Positions 62,721-64,000 of a stretch of 64,000 bases of DNA are shown here, piece after piece. Location of the stretch: positions 1 to 64,000 of the forward strand of contig NZ_QLMG01000003.1 of assembly GCF_003259905.1 (NCBI RefSeq). Direction: 5' to 3'. The first letter of the stretch is position 1, and each line of letters starts with the position of its first letter. The DNA comes from Salipiger aestuarii (GTDB taxonomy: Bacteria; Pseudomonadota; Alphaproteobacteria; Rhodobacterales; Rhodobacteraceae). A program made the position numbers and the translations under genes. Below the pieces are notes generated by a model. That model was not told where the DNA came from and did no database searches. It was given only the letters and a program-made list of their open reading frames with translations.

Positions 62721-63686
62721 ATGTTTTCCGCAGAACTGATTATATACGGCCTGATCTTCGTCGGCGTTCTGGTGCTGGTCGAAGGCGTCTATCTCGTGGC
62801 CTTTGGCAAGTCGATCAGCCTGAACAGCCGCGTCAACCGCCGGCTGGAGATGATCGAAAAGACATCCAACCGCGAAGAGGTGCTCGCCAAGCTCCGCAAG
62901 GAGATGGACCAGCACCTGAAAAGCCGCGGCATCCCGCTGTATTCGCTGCTGGCGGACCGGGCGCAAAAGGCCGCCATCGCCTTTACCCCCAATCAGCTGA
63001 TCGCGATGATGGCCGGGGTCAGCGTGTTCGCCTTTCTGGGGCTGTCCATCGGCACCGAAGCCGGGCTGCCGGTGCGCATCGTGCTGGGCCTCGCCATGGG
63101 GATCGGTGGCGTGTTCATGTGGGTCAACGGCAAGGCGCGAAAACGCCTTGCCCTGATCGAAGAACAACTGCCCGACGCGGTCGAACTGATGGTGCGCTCG
63201 CTTCGCGTCGGCCACCCGTTCAGCTCGGCTATCGCGGTGGTGTCCAAGGAAATCAAGGACCCGCTGGCGACTGAATTCGGCGTGATCTCGGACGAATCGA
63301 CCTACGGGCGCGACATCGGCGAAAGTCTGAAACATATGGCCGAACGGCTTGATATGCAGGATCTGCGCTTCCTTGCGGTCGCCGTGTCGATCCAGCAGCA
63401 ATCGGGGGGCAACCTCGCGGAAATCCTCGACGGGCTTGCCAAGGTGATCCGCGCCCGCTTTCGCCTGTTCCGCCGGGTCAAGGCGATCACCGCCGAAGCG
63501 CAATGGTCGGGCAAGTTCCTGTCGGGCTTTCCCGTCGGCGTGCTGCTGGTGATCCAGGTCACCGACCCGCACTACTATGACGAGGTGCTCGACCACGCCT
63601 GGTTCATTCCCGCCTGCTTTATCGTGGCGGTCTTCCTGGCGCTGAACCTGCTCGTCATGCGCTTTCTTGTGAATATCAAGGTCTGA
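62721..63686 (+). CDS. tadB: Tad pilus inner-membrane protein TadB
   Basis: Inner-membrane protein of 321 residues of the type II secretion F family. An N-terminal helix pair (about 4-30), a basic cytoplasmic loop, and further helices (about 95-115 and 122-140, 260-280, 290-315) flank the T2SF domain ('LPDAVELMVRSLRVGHPFSSAIAVV', 'DLRFLAVAVSIQQQSGGNLAEIL'). It forms the platform under the ATPase with TadC, which starts 13 bases downstream. Confidence 0.94.
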   Translation: MFSAELIIYGLIFVGVLVLVEGVYLVAFGKSISLNSRVNRRLEMIEKTSNREEVLAKLRKEMDQHLKSRGIPLYSLLADRAQKAAIAFTPNQLIAMMAGVSVFAFLGLSIGTEAGLPVRIVLGLAMGIGGVFMWVNGKARKRLALIEEQLPDAVELMVRSLRVGHPFSSAIAVVSKEIKDPLATEFGVISDESTYGRDIGESLKHMAERLDMQDLRFLAVAVSIQQQSGGNLAEILDGLAKVIRARFRLFRRVKAITAEAQWSGKFLSGFPVGVLLVIQVTDPHYYDEVLDHAWFIPACFIVAVFLALNLLVMRFLVNIKV

Positions 63687-63699
63687 GGGGTCCACGCCG

Positions 63700-64000
63700 A
63701 TGTTTGACACTTTGAACGCCATGCTGGTGGATATGCTGGGACCGGCGGGGCCGCTGATGGCGGTCGCCGCTTTGGCGCTGTTGCTGATCCTGGCGGCGAT
63801 TCCGCTGATGCTGAGCAGCAAGCCCGACCCGATGGACAAGCTGGCCAAATCGGGCCGCACCAAGATCGACGCCGAGACCAAGGCGATCCTGCGCGACACC
63901 CGCCGCAACGCCAAGCTGAACAAATACGCGCAGTATCTTGAACCGCAAAGCGCCGAAGAACTGGGGCAGATGCGGCTTAAGCTGTTGCAGGCCGGATATC
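63700..64000 (+). CDS. tadC: Tad pilus inner-membrane protein TadC (5' part)
   Basis: Only the first 100 codons are in the window; the gene continues past the right edge. It starts at ATG 63700 with GAGGGG upstream, 13 bases after tadB. The N-terminus MFDTLNAMLVDMLGP is followed by a membrane helix (about 15-40), a basic loop, and 'LEPQSAEELGQMRLKLLQAGY', the start of the T2SF-type domain of TadC. The rest of the Tad locus, including the prepilin peptidase, is expected downstream or elsewhere. Confidence 0.9.
   Translation, partial: MFDTLNAMLVDMLGPAGPLMAVAALALLLILAAIPLMLSSKPDPMDKLAKSGRTKIDAETKAILRDTRRNAKLNKYAQYLEPQSAEELGQMRLKLLQAGY

Overview
The window is about 64 kb of GC-rich chromosomal DNA from an alphaproteobacterium, most likely a member of the Rhodobacteraceae (Roseobacter group). 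The evidence is the high GC with dense overlapping shadow frames, the FcbT-type TRAP transporter, the transglutaminase / ATP-grasp / alpha-E cluster, the surf1-thrC-M16 peptidase gene order, a Tad pilus locus with an OmpA-like lipoprotein, and an rRNA leader of the type I associate with this family. No prophage, insertion sequence, CRISPR array, tRNA or plasmid gene was seen; the content looks like core or near-core chromosome.

Layout. 1-375 (minus): promoter and leader of an rRNA operon whose 16S gene lies just off the left edge. 450-3085: a sulfotransferase-like protein and an orphan iron-type ABC permease. 3198-9997: a three-gene TRAP transporter divergent from a Cache-domain sensor kinase and its NarL-type response regulator. 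10469-13112: ilvB-ilvN behind what looks like a complete ribosome-mediated attenuator (promoter, 15-residue leader peptide with Leu-Val-His-Ile-Val, mutually exclusive hairpins), with two long palindromes between the genes. 13122-21217: small conserved proteins, an HTH regulator, a lipid A acyltransferase-like protein, a DUF1223 protein, aconitase and a P1 (DmpA-type) peptidase. 21496-25328: a Nudix hydrolase and a peptide-type ABC transporter in one tightly overlapping operon without a binding protein; phnM is divergent. 26596-35263: IalB-like protein, L-asparaginase, SerB, a MotA/MotB-like proton-motor pair with a very long coiled coil, ChaC, a DUF2125 protein and an ArgE/DapE-type deacylase.

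35279-42017: a three-gene minus-strand operon (large DUF2126 transglutaminase, circularly permuted ATP-grasp plus alpha-E fusion, second transglutaminase) of the kind predicted to make or modify peptides. 42395-55596: quinone oxidoreductase, XRE regulator, HisN, an SGNH/GSCFA pair, an MFS exporter, surf1-thrC-M16 protease-GNAT, a metallo-beta-lactamase-fold protein, a GlcD-type FAD oxidoreductase and a lytic transglycosylase. 55953-64000: a Tad (Flp) pilus operon with two short pilins, CpaB, CpaC secretin, an OmpA-like lipoprotein, TadZ/CpaE, CpaF ATPase, TadB and the start of TadC, running off the right edge.

Most notable non-coding signals: the ilv attenuator; four perfect palindromes sharing the core TTCGTACGAA, placed as two pairs in two distant intergenic gaps; a series of strong hairpins at the gene junctions of the early Tad operon; a hairpin between the TRAP binding-protein and permease genes; and a 15-bp perfect inverted repeat at the convergent phnM / ialB junction.
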